A stretch of 64,000 nt of DNA from Bacteroidales bacterium (GCA_015061115.1 SUXE01000015.1:1-64000); one strand, 5' to 3'. Shown: positions 45,009 to 53,467, counted from the stretch's first letter. Made by a program: numbers and translations. The notes: a model not told the origin generated them from the sequence alone.

Positions 45009-45850
45009 AGGCCAACAATTATAATTCTCTTCAGCTCAATTCTATAAGATAAACCCAAAGAGAAGAAAATCGGATACATTTTGAACGATATTGTCTCAAA
45101 ATCATCCGGAAAGACGCTGCGGAATCCATAATCAAGATTGGCAAAGATTCCAAAACCATTTTTAATCTGAAAATCTGCCGCAACCTCCGCTCCAAAACCA
45201 GCCTTCTTCACATCCTCTGAGAAATCATACGTCGCCGTAGATCCGTCGCTGAACACAATCTTCTGACCAACCGGTGTGTTCTCACGCAAATATCCATCGT
45301 AAACCTCTCCCTTAAACTCTCTGTGAAGATTAATCTGGATATATGGGCCTACACGCAGATCAAGACGTGAGTTGATCCTCGCCATAAATTCAAGCGGTAT
45401 TTTGACGGAAATGAGCTTGGCTTCGGTTTTATCCACACCAGTGAAATAGCCACTGATGTAATCGCCACCCTGCTCTATACTCATGTGGTAGTTTTTCACT
45501 CTTGCCTCCACATTCATGCCTTCAATCGCAAGTCGTTCTCCAAAATAGAATCCAAACTTCTCCTTGAACAGTTTATACCCATAGACTTCCTGCATGAAAG
45601 CTCCGTTCGGGCTGAATGTCATCATCTCACGGACCTCCGCAGGCAACGGCACAGGAGTGATTCCACCAATTGTGAATCCCAGTCTGTAGCCATATCCCCA
45701 ACCTGTCCAATCATTAGAAACTACATTAATAGAATCCTGACTCTGTGCCTCAGACGAACCTGACTCTTTTTCCGCAGATGCCGAGAATGTGGAGATCAGC
45801 AACGTCGCCACCAGGAATATGATTTTGATATATTTATTATTCATCTTCAT
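44993..45850 (-). CDS. Outer-membrane beta-barrel protein (PorT-like), 3' end altered
   Basis: 285 residues. Signal peptide to SASA, then a short linker rich in Ser/Glu and a barrel-type domain: GWGYGYRLGFTIGG, FYFGERLAIEG, LISVKIPLEFMARI, LRVGPYIQINL, GFGAEVAADFQI and MYPIFFSLGLSYRIEL. Fits PorT-family outer-membrane proteins. The final residues GLKDKF and stop are read from the inverted repeat of the element at 44737-45008, so the original C-terminus was replaced. The start overlaps the PCMD gene by 14 bases (an ATG 6 nt later is possible). Confidence 0.8.
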   Translation of the reverse strand: MKMNNKYIKIIFLVATLLISTFSASAEKESGSSEAQSQDSINVVSNDWTGWGYGYRLGFTIGGITPVPLPAEVREMMTFSPNGAFMQEVYGYKLFKEKFGFYFGERLAIEGMNVEARVKNYHMSIEQGGDYISGYFTGVDKTEAKLISVKIPLEFMARINSRLDLRVGPYIQINLHREFKGEVYDGYLRENTPVGQKIVFSDGSTATYDFSEDVKKAGFGAEVAADFQIKNGFGIFANLDYGFRSVFPDDFETISFKMYPIFFSLGLSYRIELKRIIIVGLKDKF

Positions 45851-46997
45851 TACAAATTAATCGTACCTCATCAATAGTAAACGTACTGCCGACAGCACCA
45901 GAGAATTCTCCTCCTGCAAAACTTGAGGTGAAGACCATAGCGAAACTATAGCCTCTGTTTTCCAAACGAGTCTCGTCAATCTCCTCCAAGTATTCAAACG
46001 GAATATTTATCTCAGTCCATTTGTCGGCTGGGATCTTTTTAGCCTCAGTCTCACTCAAAAACGCACGGGCCACAATATTAGGATTTGTCTTTCCATCATC
46101 TCCACGAAGAGTGACACTGTTTCCATCTGCGTCGGTATTCTTATAAAGCACAGCATACATATCAGGATAGTCTACCATACCAGACACTTCCGTAGATTTA
46201 CGCTTGTATTTGTCACCAGGCTTATATTTTGCCATAAACTTGATTCTCATCGGACGATACATGAATGGTTTGCCAAACAGTGTGGCAGCCATCGCGTCTT
46301 TCAATGCCTGACTAACATCAAACGAACCAACAAACAGATTTCCTGCTGCAATCGGCATTCCCACCATCTCACCAAACAGACCTGTCGAACGAGTGACAAG
46401 AGCAACCGCGTCTCCAGCATAACCATTCTCATCCACTATTGTAGGATACTCATCGGGTTTGGCTGTCGACTTGCTCAACTTAAATCCAGGATTGCCGGAA
46501 GCCCAGTAGTCAACATCATCGTTGTTGAGCCAGATGCTATATTTTCCACCGTCGTCCAGACGATGATCCTCAAAATTAAACTCAAAAATTCTCTTTTCAA
46601 CCGTGAAAGATTCATTCGGAACAGAGAATGATATCGTATAAATACGGTTCCACTTTCCATCCTCACTGGTAGTTCGAATCTTAATCTCGTCAGATTTATA
46701 TTCCGAAATATTGTTGAAAGAGGCTCCATCCGTAAGGACATACTCAATGCGCATCAACGAAAAATCCGCGTCCGGACGAACCTCAATTTTGATTTCGTTG
46801 TCGGCAGGAGGCACTATAATTATAGAGTCGGAAAGACGGTAGAACAAAGAATCCGGAGTCGGATAATGAATAATAATCTTTTCTATGTCACACTCAGAAT
46901 TAGGCAGTTCATCCTTTACACAAGAAGAAGCACCCAAAGCAAACAGACCAAGCATCACAATAAAACGCCAGAAATGTTTAATTGTCGTTTTTGCCAT
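45837..46997 (-). CDS. PCMD-domain surface lipoprotein
   Basis: 386 residues. Lipoprotein signal with LGASSC, lipidated Cys at 26. Residues about 30-120 form an Ig-like part. Residues about 125-385 match PCMD (putative carbohydrate metabolism domain): FNFEDHRLDDGGKYSIWLNNDD, WASGNPGF, SFDVSQALKDAMAATLFGKPF and an FTIDEVRLICNEDE end. The family occurs on Bacteroidota surfaces, often with a partner barrel as here (14-base overlap with the next gene). The binding target is unknown. Confidence 0.85.
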   Translation of the reverse strand: MAKTTIKHFWRFIVMLGLFALGASSCVKDELPNSECDIEKIIIHYPTPDSLFYRLSDSIIIVPPADNEIKIEVRPDADFSLMRIEYVLTDGASFNNISEYKSDEIKIRTTSEDGKWNRIYTISFSVPNESFTVEKRIFEFNFEDHRLDDGGKYSIWLNNDDVDYWASGNPGFKLSKSTAKPDEYPTIVDENGYAGDAVALVTRSTGLFGEMVGMPIAAGNLFVGSFDVSQALKDAMAATLFGKPFMYRPMRIKFMAKYKPGDKYKRKSTEVSGMVDYPDMYAVLYKNTDADGNSVTLRGDDGKTNPNIVARAFLSETEAKKIPADKWTEINIPFEYLEEIDETRLENRGYSFAMVFTSSFAGGEFSGAVGSTFTIDEVRLICNEDE

Positions 46998-47022
46998 ATC
47001 TTCTAATATTAACCTTTGAACG

Positions 47023-47054
47023 CAAAGTTAATGATTTTATAGATAGAGACAAAA
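47023..47054 (-). promoter_or_regulatory. Promoter of the PCMD operon
   Basis: On the minus strand TAACTTTG (47030-47023) and TTTG (47054-47051), 20 nt apart. Confidence 0.6.
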
Positions 47055-47092
47055 TAAACATTCTCTTCCTTGCTTTTTCGAGCATCAACGTA

Positions 47093-47120
47093 TTGAAAGC
47101 CATTAAAATTTCTATATTTG
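47093..47120 (+). promoter_or_regulatory. Promoter of the M15 peptidase gene
   Basis: TTG 47093-47095, 17 nt, TATATTTG 47113-47120, then a 30-nt leader. Confidence 0.5.
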
Positions 47121-47153
47121 CAGACGTAGGAATAAGATTTTAACTCAAAGCCA

Positions 47154-47987
47154 ATGAAATGTCAGCGTCTCCTCATTATAGCAGTATCGTCTCTTTGCAG
47201 TATGAATGCATGTTCGCAGACACAGGAACCGAACGTCATATCCATTGAAAAAGCAGACTGCATTCCGTCAGCGGTAGAGATTCCGTCAGGAGCAAAAGCA
47301 TTATCAGCCACTTATCCTGATTTTATAGAAGGCTATTCCGACGGGAGTCTGACCCTTTCTAACGGTGAAAAAATCATCTACGACGATAAAATACAAAAAT
47401 CATTTGTCGAGCAGATGGACAATGCCGACATCGAGGACATGTTTACCCAACCATACGACACGAGCGTCTGGACACCATCCAGAAACTATGATCCCGGCAG
47501 GATCCGCAACGAAAAGCTCTTGAAATTTATGTATGGGAAGACATCTCAGGAAGTGTCTAGAAACCTGGTGAAAGTAAAATGGTTCAACCAACAATTGCCA
47601 TTCACTAAGGTGAACGGAGCAGCAGACAGTCTACGTGCTGTAGAAAAAGAGTTGGCTTCACTTCCAGAGAAATATCATAAATACTTCTATCAATCGTCAA
47701 CCTACAACTGGAGAAAAGTGAGAGGAAGCGATCGGTTAAGCGCTCATAGTTACGGAATTGCTATTGACATCTGCACAAAATATTCTGATTTCTGGAGATG
47801 GAAGAATCCAGGAAAAGAGGAAATGGACGAAATTGTGTACGCAAACCGTATTCCTAAAGAAATCATTCGTATATTTGAAAAACATGGATTCATTTCCGGA
47901 GCACGCTGGTATCACTACGACACCATGCACTTTGAATTCAGACCTGATCTGATTCATCATAGCCGGATGACACAAAAAAAGAAATGA
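47154..47987 (+). CDS. M15-family D,D/L,D-peptidase, probable lipoprotein
   Basis: 277 residues. Signal sequence with SMNAC (Cys20). The M15 zinc site is complete: SAHSYGIAID (His, Asp) and WYHYDTMHFEF (His) near residues 200-265. The active-site region and length resemble peptidoglycan-trimming M15 enzymes of the CwlK/VanY type, acting on the cell-wall peptide in the periplasm. The residues between 60 and 130 are not conserved outside close relatives as far as I can tell. It is 18 nt from the DUF4846 gene and presumably cotranscribed. Confidence 0.85.
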   Translation: MKCQRLLIIAVSSLCSMNACSQTQEPNVISIEKADCIPSAVEIPSGAKALSATYPDFIEGYSDGSLTLSNGEKIIYDDKIQKSFVEQMDNADIEDMFTQPYDTSVWTPSRNYDPGRIRNEKLLKFMYGKTSQEVSRNLVKVKWFNQQLPFTKVNGAADSLRAVEKELASLPEKYHKYFYQSSTYNWRKVRGSDRLSAHSYGIAIDICTKYSDFWRWKNPGKEEMDEIVYANRIPKEIIRIFEKHGFISGARWYHYDTMHFEFRPDLIHHSRMTQKKK

Positions 47988-48005
47988 TAATAAAACAGAC
48001 TGCTT

Positions 48006-49019
48006 ATGAATAACGTACCTAATAAATTATCTGCCATCTTGTTTTTGGCAATCGCACTGTTCAATGAATGCAGTGTTGCTGCGGACAACCAACAAAACGC
48101 ACAGCAACAAATCGTGGCATCGGATTCAACGTCGAAAGACACGATACGAAATAAGGTCACCAGAAAATTCACCGTCAATCCAGATGGCGACGATATACGT
48201 ACTCGATTCGTGAATGAAGACACAAACTACGTTAGACCATATAACACAGATTACGCGCAATGGCTGCTCAATCGTAAACTTTTTCCGTTTGATCACAAAG
48301 TGCAATATTACAATGGAGAAGAAAAACAAAACTCTAATGGACGAAACAACATAATATCCGTTGGAGTTTTGAAATATGATCTTGTCGGCACTTTTTCAAA
48401 AAACAAAGAAAGACCTGCCGATCTGCAACAGTGTGCGGATGCCTGCATACGATTATGGGCTGAGTATCTATGGGAGCATAAGATGTATGACAAGATCCAC
48501 TTCAAGAATGCCCCAGGATTTGTGTTCTCTTACAAAAAGTGGGCGGAAGGCTACAGAGTCCATTTCGACAAAAATTGGAAAGCATCGTGGAGCAAAGACG
48601 CAGGAGTGGACTACAGTTACACCACATTCCGCAAATATCTGTCACTTGTATTCACCTACTGTGGCACAGCCACTTTAGCAAAAGAGATGACGCCTGTAAA
48701 ATCAACAGACATTCAGCCTGGAGACATCCTGATTTGGGGAGGCAGTCCGGGCCATGCTGTCACAGTGATGGATGTGCTACGCAACAAACAGACAGGGAAA
48801 CTGAAAGTCATGTTCAGCCAAAGCTATATGCCAGCACAAGAGATTGAAATCCTCGCCAACAACGAAGATCATTACCGTTGGACTGATAAATGGACAAAAG
48901 GAATGTGGTTTTCTCCATGGTTTGAAATCGACGAAGAGAAATCTCCAGTGATCAACACACCACAATGGACTTTCGATCTGTCTGACGGAGCCAAATTCAT
49001 GCGTTGGAGAGACAAATAA
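48006..49019 (+). CDS. DUF4846 protein, NlpC/P60- or CHAP-like appearance
   Basis: 337 residues. Signal peptide to SVAA. The DUF4846 core includes TDYAQWLLNRKLFPFDHKV, ADLQQCADACIRLWAEYLW, FSYKKWAEGYRV and YCGTATLAKEM. A terminal block reads DIQPGDILIWGGSPGHAVTVMD. This last block (PGD..I..G...HA..V.D) is the hallmark of papain-fold wall amidases, and C162-like positions upstream could supply the nucleophile. The family is formally uncharacterised; peptidase activity is inference. Pairing with an M15 wall peptidase supports a cell-wall role. Confidence 0.75.
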   Translation: MNNVPNKLSAILFLAIALFNECSVAADNQQNAQQQIVASDSTSKDTIRNKVTRKFTVNPDGDDIRTRFVNEDTNYVRPYNTDYAQWLLNRKLFPFDHKVQYYNGEEKQNSNGRNNIISVGVLKYDLVGTFSKNKERPADLQQCADACIRLWAEYLWEHKMYDKIHFKNAPGFVFSYKKWAEGYRVHFDKNWKASWSKDAGVDYSYTTFRKYLSLVFTYCGTATLAKEMTPVKSTDIQPGDILIWGGSPGHAVTVMDVLRNKQTGKLKVMFSQSYMPAQEIEILANNEDHYRWTDKWTKGMWFSPWFEIDEEKSPVINTPQWTFDLSDGAKFMRWRDK

Positions 49020-49051
49020 AAGGAGGTTTATTAATCATTAGGGAATAAAGC

Positions 49052-49090
49052 AAAAGCGAGAATGTGCAAATGCATATCCTCGCTTTTGAT
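49052..49090 (+). terminator. Palindrome/terminator, second copy
   Basis: AAAAGCGAG at 49052-49060 pairs with CTCGCTTTT at 49079-49087, with extended inner pairing and one mismatch, followed by GATTTTC. Nearly identical to the palindrome at 28787-28821 but with the loop in the other orientation. It follows the DUF4846 stop and precedes Rpn copy 2. Confidence 0.75.
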
Positions 49091-49163
49091 TTTCTTACTT
49101 CTGAGTCATGAAAGTTTTTTTGAATAACTCATTTCTTAAACTAACCAAGTCAATAAAAATTCA

Positions 49164-49171
49164 TATATTTG
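49164..49171 (+). promoter_or_regulatory. -7 element of Rpn copy 2
   Basis: TATATTTG, followed by a leader (GAAATTGTTTAGTC, GATTAGACATAGTACAAAAA) shared with copy 1. Confidence 0.6.
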
Positions 49172-49234
49172 CACCCGAAATTGTTTAGTCATTTTGTGAT
49201 TAGACATAGTACAAAAAATAAAAACATATAAACA

Positions 49235-50125
49235 ATGGGTAAATTCATTGATTTACGATGTGATTTCGGGTTCAAGTATTGCATGTCTGACCCGATCATC
49301 ATGAAATCTTTTCTAAATGCCATTTTGGATGGCGACGAGAACACAATCACAAGAGTTAAGTTTGAGAATGTGGAGAGGACAGCCACAAAAAAAGACAGGC
49401 GAGGTGTCATATTCGACCTTCTCTGCACCACCAACAAAGGGGATTCCATCCTGATCGAGATGCAGAACTCATGTCAGAAATACTTCAAGACACGTGCCAA
49501 TTTCTACGTCTACAAACTTATGGACAGCAAGATCAAAAGAGGACACTCTTGGAGGAAGATGAAGAAAGACATTCCCAAAATCATAGGCATCTTCATTTTG
49601 GGCAAGAATATGTCTGATATAGACAAAGCGGTGACACGTACCGCAGAGTGTGATTTGGATACAGGAAAAATATTTTGGGACAGACATCGAAAATATTTTA
49701 TATCTTTGCCACAGTTCTCTTTGGATGCCAACAACATGACCAAAAGAGACATTTGGTTTGACTTCTTCAAAAATTTAGGACGTATGGAAAATATCGACCC
49801 ATCAGTATACGAACGAGCGGATGAGGGACTTCTTCGTCTCATCGAGAAGGCTAAGATAGGTGCTCTTTCCGAGAAAGAACACAGGATCTATGAGGCAAGT
49901 TTGAAAGCCCTTGAGGATGAAGTTGATATGGAGGAGGCTGGATACGAGCGAGGTCTTGAGGAGGGTAGAAAAGAAGGACTTGAAGAAGGTGAAAAAATCG
50001 GTGTCGAGAAAGGCAGAAAAAATAATTCCATCCAAATTGCAAAAGAGATGAAGAAAGAAGGAATGAATCCATCTCTCATAGCCAAACTAACCAAACTCTC
50101 TTTGGATGAAATAGAAACTCTTTAG
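49235..50125 (+). CDS. Rpn-family nuclease / putative transposase, copy 2
   Basis: 296 residues, same family and motifs as copy 1 at 28843: FDLL, LIEMQ, the KYFISLPQFSLDANN block and a SLIAKLTKLSLDEIETL tail. Differences are scattered substitutions (about 20) and a different charged repeat, GLEEGRKEGLEEGEKIGVEKG, one or two units shorter. The copies are on opposite strands and 20 kb apart. The 5' leader matches copy 1 base for base over most of 80 nt. The 3' homology ends at AAAGCGA, half of the neighbouring palindrome. It abuts a truncated NERD gene, as if the unit had inserted there. Confidence 0.9.
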   Translation: MGKFIDLRCDFGFKYCMSDPIIMKSFLNAILDGDENTITRVKFENVERTATKKDRRGVIFDLLCTTNKGDSILIEMQNSCQKYFKTRANFYVYKLMDSKIKRGHSWRKMKKDIPKIIGIFILGKNMSDIDKAVTRTAECDLDTGKIFWDRHRKYFISLPQFSLDANNMTKRDIWFDFFKNLGRMENIDPSVYERADEGLLRLIEKAKIGALSEKEHRIYEASLKALEDEVDMEEAGYERGLEEGRKEGLEEGEKIGVEKGRKNNSIQIAKEMKKEGMNPSLIAKLTKLSLDEIETL

Positions 50126-50136
50126 TAGGTTATAAA

Positions 50137-50352
50137 TCATCTTATTATAAAAAGCGATTTGTGTCGACCCTTGATTTTTTCCAGTATAAGATCATGCATC
50201 GCATAGTAATCATCAGGCAAATTCTTAAGAATACCTTTAACCATAGATTCTCCAACAATTCCTTTTGTCACCTTTATTTCCTGATCCGATTTTCTTTTCC
50301 TTAGCCAAATTAAGGCAACAAGGACAACTATAAATACAAGAATGACTGACAT
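50137..50352 (-). pseudogene. Truncated NERD-domain gene
   Basis: 71 residues: a membrane helix at 2-17, then KGIVGESMVKGILKNLP, YYAMHDLILEKIKGRHKS and the end LFIIR. The first part is the N-terminus of NERD (nuclease-related) proteins, where QIDHIVVS and the catalytic core normally follow the KS position. Here the frame instead enters sequence shared with the 3' flank of the Rpn genes and stops. The remainder of the gene is not found to the left of the Rpn unit. A short functional protein cannot be excluded, but truncation is more likely. Confidence 0.65.
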
Positions 50353-50381
50353 GCGATACGTTATATTTTTATATCAATATA

Positions 50382-50410
50382 GAGGAGACGCTGATTCCCA
50401 ACGTCTCCTC
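50382..50410 (-). terminator. Hairpin downstream of the sirtuin gene
   Basis: GAGGAGACG at 50382-50390 and CGTCTCCTC at 50402-50410 with an 11-nt loop. No strong T-run, so a weak terminator. Confidence 0.45.
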
Positions 50411-50444
50411 ATTTGAATTTATAATTTCACATTTTGGATTTCCA
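50410..50444. repeat. Heptamer repeat tract at the sirtuin 3' end
   Basis: CATTTGA ATTTATA ATTTCAC ATTTTGG ATTTCCA in register. They contain the last codons of the sirtuin gene. Confidence 0.65.
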
Positions 50445-51126
50445 TAAACTCCCTCATTCCTTCCGACGCTCCCTTTGCGATCACATTTATAGGGCGGTTG
50501 AAACCGGCAGTGTTTGGTTTAGGATCAATGAGGAACATCTCCGCGTTACGTGGAGCATACATCGAAAGACTTGCCGCCGGATACACCTGCAAAGAAGTTC
50601 CGATGATAAGCAGGATATCAGCAGTCTGCACCAACTCAATGGCTGGCTCTATCATTGGCACCGCCTCGTTGAAAAAAACAATGAAAGGACGCCATTTTCC
50701 ACCGTCGGGAGCGACATCTTCCCTTGAGATCAGTGGATTCGGCAAGGTGTTTCTGTCGACGATGAGATTCTCATTCTTCATCGAACAGACTTTTGTCAAC
50801 TCTCCATGCAGATGGATTATATTGCTGCTTCCAGCTCTTTCGTGAAGATTATCCACATTCTGGGTGATTATCTGCACATCAAACTTATCTTCCAACGTCT
50901 TCAATGCCAAATGAGCGGCATTCGGCTCCACTGTGGCAAGTTGAGCGAATCTGTCGTTATAGAACTGCACCACCATATCATAGTTGCGATACAGAGCCTC
51001 ATGTGTACAGATCTCTTCAACAGAATGTTTTTCCCATAGACCGTCGGAATCACGGAATGTGCTGATTCCGCTTTCTGCACTTATTCCTGCTCCTGTGAGC
51101 ACCACTAATCTTTTCTTGTCTCCCAT
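50419..51126 (-). CDS. cobB: Sir2-type NAD-dependent protein deacylase
   Basis: 235 residues. Removes acyl groups from lysines using NAD. GAGISAESGISTFRD is at residues 12-26, TQNVDNLHERAG at 88-99, catalytic H107 in HLHGEL and GTSLQVYPAASL near 185. The usual four zinc cysteines are absent: only C118 remains in the corresponding insert (KVCSMKNENLIVDRNTL). This is a known feature of part of the Bacteroidota sirtuins, so catalysis may still work. It lies in a minus-strand row with thioredoxin, HAD and PfkB genes, but gaps of 93 and 52 nt separate them. Confidence 0.9.
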   Translation of the reverse strand: MGDKKRLVVLTGAGISAESGISTFRDSDGLWEKHSVEEICTHEALYRNYDMVVQFYNDRFAQLATVEPNAAHLALKTLEDKFDVQIITQNVDNLHERAGSSNIIHLHGELTKVCSMKNENLIVDRNTLPNPLISREDVAPDGGKWRPFIVFFNEAVPMIEPAIELVQTADILLIIGTSLQVYPAASLSMYAPRNAEMFLIDPKPNTAGFNRPINVIAKGASEGMREFMEIQNVKL

Positions 51127-51147
51127 ATCTCTCTTATAATAAAGTAA

Positions 51148-51167
51148 AGACGGAGCATGCCCCGTCT
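51148..51167. repeat. GACG-arm palindrome
   Basis: AGACGG (51148-51153) and CCGTCT (51162-51167) around GCATGC with one internal mismatch. A second palindrome, ACGGGA/TCCCGT, is at 51195-51212. Same arms as hairpins at 10112, 27849 and 43076. Confidence 0.5.
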
Positions 51168-51219
51168 CTACAATGATTTATCCATATCCGCTTTACGGGA
51201 CATAACTCCCGTCGATACA

Positions 51220-51543
51220 TTATCCAATCAAAGAATTTAACTTCTGCTCGATCTGCTCCTTCTTGACTGCTCCTGTCATTTTCTCCGACAATTCGCCATC
51301 CTTGAAGAACAACAACGTAGGCGCGCTCATCACTCTGTATTCCATGCAAAGATCGTCCACATCACCACTTCCCATGTCGCCATTGAAGAATGCCACCTTC
51401 TCTGCGAACGACGGTTCGATCTCTTCCAATGTCTTGCTTAACGCCTTGCATGGTCCGCAACCGGGAGCTCCGATCTCTACCACCATCACCTTATTCTCGT
51501 TCAGTTCACTAGTGAAACTGCTGTCTGTAATCACTTTTGCCAT
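51220..51543 (-). CDS. trxA: Thioredoxin
   Basis: 107 residues. CGPC redox site at 29-32, preceded by APG instead of the usual (A)W, and cis-proline in SAPTLLFF near 75. No signal peptide, so cytosolic. The missing Trp before the active site is unusual but found in some small Bacteroidota thioredoxins. The gene stands between cobB and the HAD phosphatase gene, followed upstream by a heptamer tract. Partners cannot be inferred from position. Confidence 0.9.
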   Translation of the reverse strand: MAKVITDSSFTSELNENKVMVVEIGAPGCGPCKALSKTLEEIEPSFAEKVAFFNGDMGSGDVDDLCMEYRVMSAPTLLFFKDGELSEKMTGAVKKEQIEQKLNSLIG

Positions 51544-51550
51544 AACAAAA

Positions 51551-51578
51551 TCAAATTTTTAATGCTGAATGTCAAATT
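51551..51578. repeat. Heptamer repeat tract upstream of the thioredoxin gene
   Basis: TCAAATT TTTAATG CTGAATG TCAAATT in register between the HAD stop and the thioredoxin start. Confidence 0.65.
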
Positions 51579-51595
51579 ATCCACTCAGGGTTATT

Positions 51596-52384
51596 TCATT
51601 TAATCAATCCTTTTTCAAACAATCTGTCGACGGCTTTTGCAAGTCCATCGTTGTCGATATCCTCCGTAGTGAATTTCGCCACTCGTTTCAACTCGTCGCA
51701 AGCATTGCCCATCGCAATTCCCCACCCCACAGATTCAATCATCTCCAAATCGTTACCACCGTCGCCAAAAGCCGCAACCTCATCCTTCGTAATGCCAAGA
51801 TGCTGGATCATTTTCTCTATTCCAACCATTTTGTTAACACCGTTTGGAATGATATCACTGAAGAGCGGACTCCAACGTGGTGCGTAACACTTCGGAAAGA
51901 TAGGCAAAATTTTCGAATTTTCCTCTTCCGTGAATGAAATAATCATCTGGTAGACGTCGGAATCTGCAAAATCATCAAGATTTGCAGACGGTGGGATTGG
52001 AAAATCCAACACTTCAAACACCTTCTGCATCTGATCGTCGATGAAGTTGATCACGATCTTGTCCTGCAGCACGAAACATGTGGAACGAGGCTCTTTATTT
52101 ATATATTCAAGCCACAACTTCACATCTTTCTTTGACATAAGATTGCTGTGCACAATCTCGTCGCCAAACGTGCAGAGTCCGCCATTCACCATCACATAAC
52201 CATCAAAAAGGTCGGCATGAGGCTCTATCTTATCCATACTTGCTCTGTGACGTCCACTTGCGATAAAAAGACGGACACCAGCTTCACGCAATCGCTTCAA
52301 TGCATCTAATGACGAATCTGGGATCTTATGAGTGTTGAAACTTACTAGAGTTCCGTCGATGTCGAAGAAAGCCGCTTTGATCAT
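51596..52384 (-). CDS. Cof-type HAD-IIB phosphatase
   Basis: 262 residues. Motif I FFDIDGTL (D8, D10), motif II IASGRHRASM, and motif IV GDGGNDLEMIE near residue 210, with a type IIB cap in the middle. These enzymes hydrolyse sugar phosphates or flavin phosphates; the substrate is not predictable. The start overlaps the PfkB-kinase stop by 4 bases (ATGA), so the kinase and phosphatase are translated together, a kinase/phosphatase pair that may act on related sugars or nucleosides. Confidence 0.9.
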   Translation of the reverse strand: MIKAAFFDIDGTLVSFNTHKIPDSSLDALKRLREAGVRLFIASGRHRASMDKIEPHADLFDGYVMVNGGLCTFGDEIVHSNLMSKKDVKLWLEYINKEPRSTCFVLQDKIVINFIDDQMQKVFEVLDFPIPPSANLDDFADSDVYQMIISFTEEENSKILPIFPKCYAPRWSPLFSDIIPNGVNKMVGIEKMIQHLGITKDEVAAFGDGGNDLEMIESVGWGIAMGNACDELKRVAKFTTEDIDNDGLAKAVDRLFEKGLIK

Positions 52385-53358
52385 ATCTTCGCAAACTCAC
52401 TTTTGATGTTGTTCCAAACTTCAGCCGGCATCTTTGTTCCGATATGCTCCACGATATTAGCACCAACGATCGTTCCGTATTTAGCAGCCACCTTGATATC
52501 ACCAGTCGACATCAGGCCATAAAGGAAGCCCGACGCAAAAAGGTCTCCAGCTCCGGTCGTGTCGATGCAATTTCTGCCTTTCAAACCTTCGACAAACACA
52601 ATCTCGTCGCCACGCTTTGTCCAAACGCCCTTGGCTCCACACTTCACGATCGCAACCTCGATATCTTCAGAGATGATCTCCGCAGCACGCTTCAAATCAT
52701 CGCACTTAGTGAACGAATGACCCTCGTCTTCATTAGCAAAAGCAATATCAACATAATTCTTAGCTAGGTAGTGCATGAAATCGAAATTCTCATCCACAAC
52801 ATTGTAGCTTGCCAAGTCGAGAGAGACTTTCGCGCCACACTCCTTCGTAGTCTTCATCACCTTCTCTATCAGATCATGACTCTGCACAAGATAACCGCCG
52901 ATATGGCACACATCCGCACCCTTGAAATATTCAGGACGGATATCATCAGCAGAGAACGTTCCCGTCGCGCCAAGGCAAGTGCACATCGTACGCTCACCAT
53001 CCGGAGAGATAAGAGATATACAACGGCCAGTAGGAAGTTCCGAGCGAATCATCTGAGCCTCTATTTCAGAGTTTACTAGATCAGACTCAAAAAAGTTTCC
53101 CACCTCATCGTTGCCGATCTTGCCAAGAAAACTTGTTTCGGCTCCGAGGTTTGCCAGACCGCTGATTGTGTTGGCAGCGGAACCTCCAGCCACAAACTGG
53201 CACTCTAGATGTTTGATGTCATCCGAGATCTTTAATGCCAATTCATCGTCTATCAATTGCATTCCTCCCTTAGGAAGATTATATTTTTTTATAATGGTCT
53301 CATCGGGCAATCTACACAACATATCCACCAATGAGTTGCCTATACCTAGTATTTTCAT
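52381..53358 (-). CDS. PfkB-family carbohydrate/nucleoside kinase
   Basis: 325 residues. The PfkB fold motifs are GNSLVDML near the start, FVAGGSAANTISGLANLG at about 55-72, and NCIDTTGAGDLFASGF near 258 with the catalytic Asp. The overall layout resembles adenosine kinase-like members (GG...N, DTTGAGD, long N-terminal lid). The substrate could be adenosine, inosine or a sugar. First gene of the pair with the HAD phosphatase. TATATTTG on the minus strand at 53390-53397 is a likely -7 element, in the same intergenic region as the divergent tRNA promoter. Confidence 0.88.
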   Translation of the reverse strand: MKILGIGNSLVDMLCRLPDETIIKKYNLPKGGMQLIDDELALKISDDIKHLECQFVAGGSAANTISGLANLGAETSFLGKIGNDEVGNFFESDLVNSEIEAQMIRSELPTGRCISLISPDGERTMCTCLGATGTFSADDIRPEYFKGADVCHIGGYLVQSHDLIEKVMKTTKECGAKVSLDLASYNVVDENFDFMHYLAKNYVDIAFANEDEGHSFTKCDDLKRAAEIISEDIEVAIVKCGAKGVWTKRGDEIVFVEGLKGRNCIDTTGAGDLFASGFLYGLMSTGDIKVAAKYGTIVGANIVEHIGTKMPAEVWNNIKSEFAKI

Positions 53359-53397
53359 ATTATTTTCACTTTTTTGTTATTTTTTTTAGCAAATATA

Positions 53398-53428
53398 TTG
53401 TTTATTTTCAAAAAAGACACTACTTTTG
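53398..53428 (+). promoter_or_regulatory. Promoter of the tRNA-Asn cluster
   Basis: TTG 53398-53400, 20 nt, TACTTTTG 53421-53428, about 40 nt before the first tRNA. Confidence 0.6.
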
Positions 53429-53467
53429 CATCGCAATTCCCGAGAGGAGGGTTGTAAAACATAAAAT

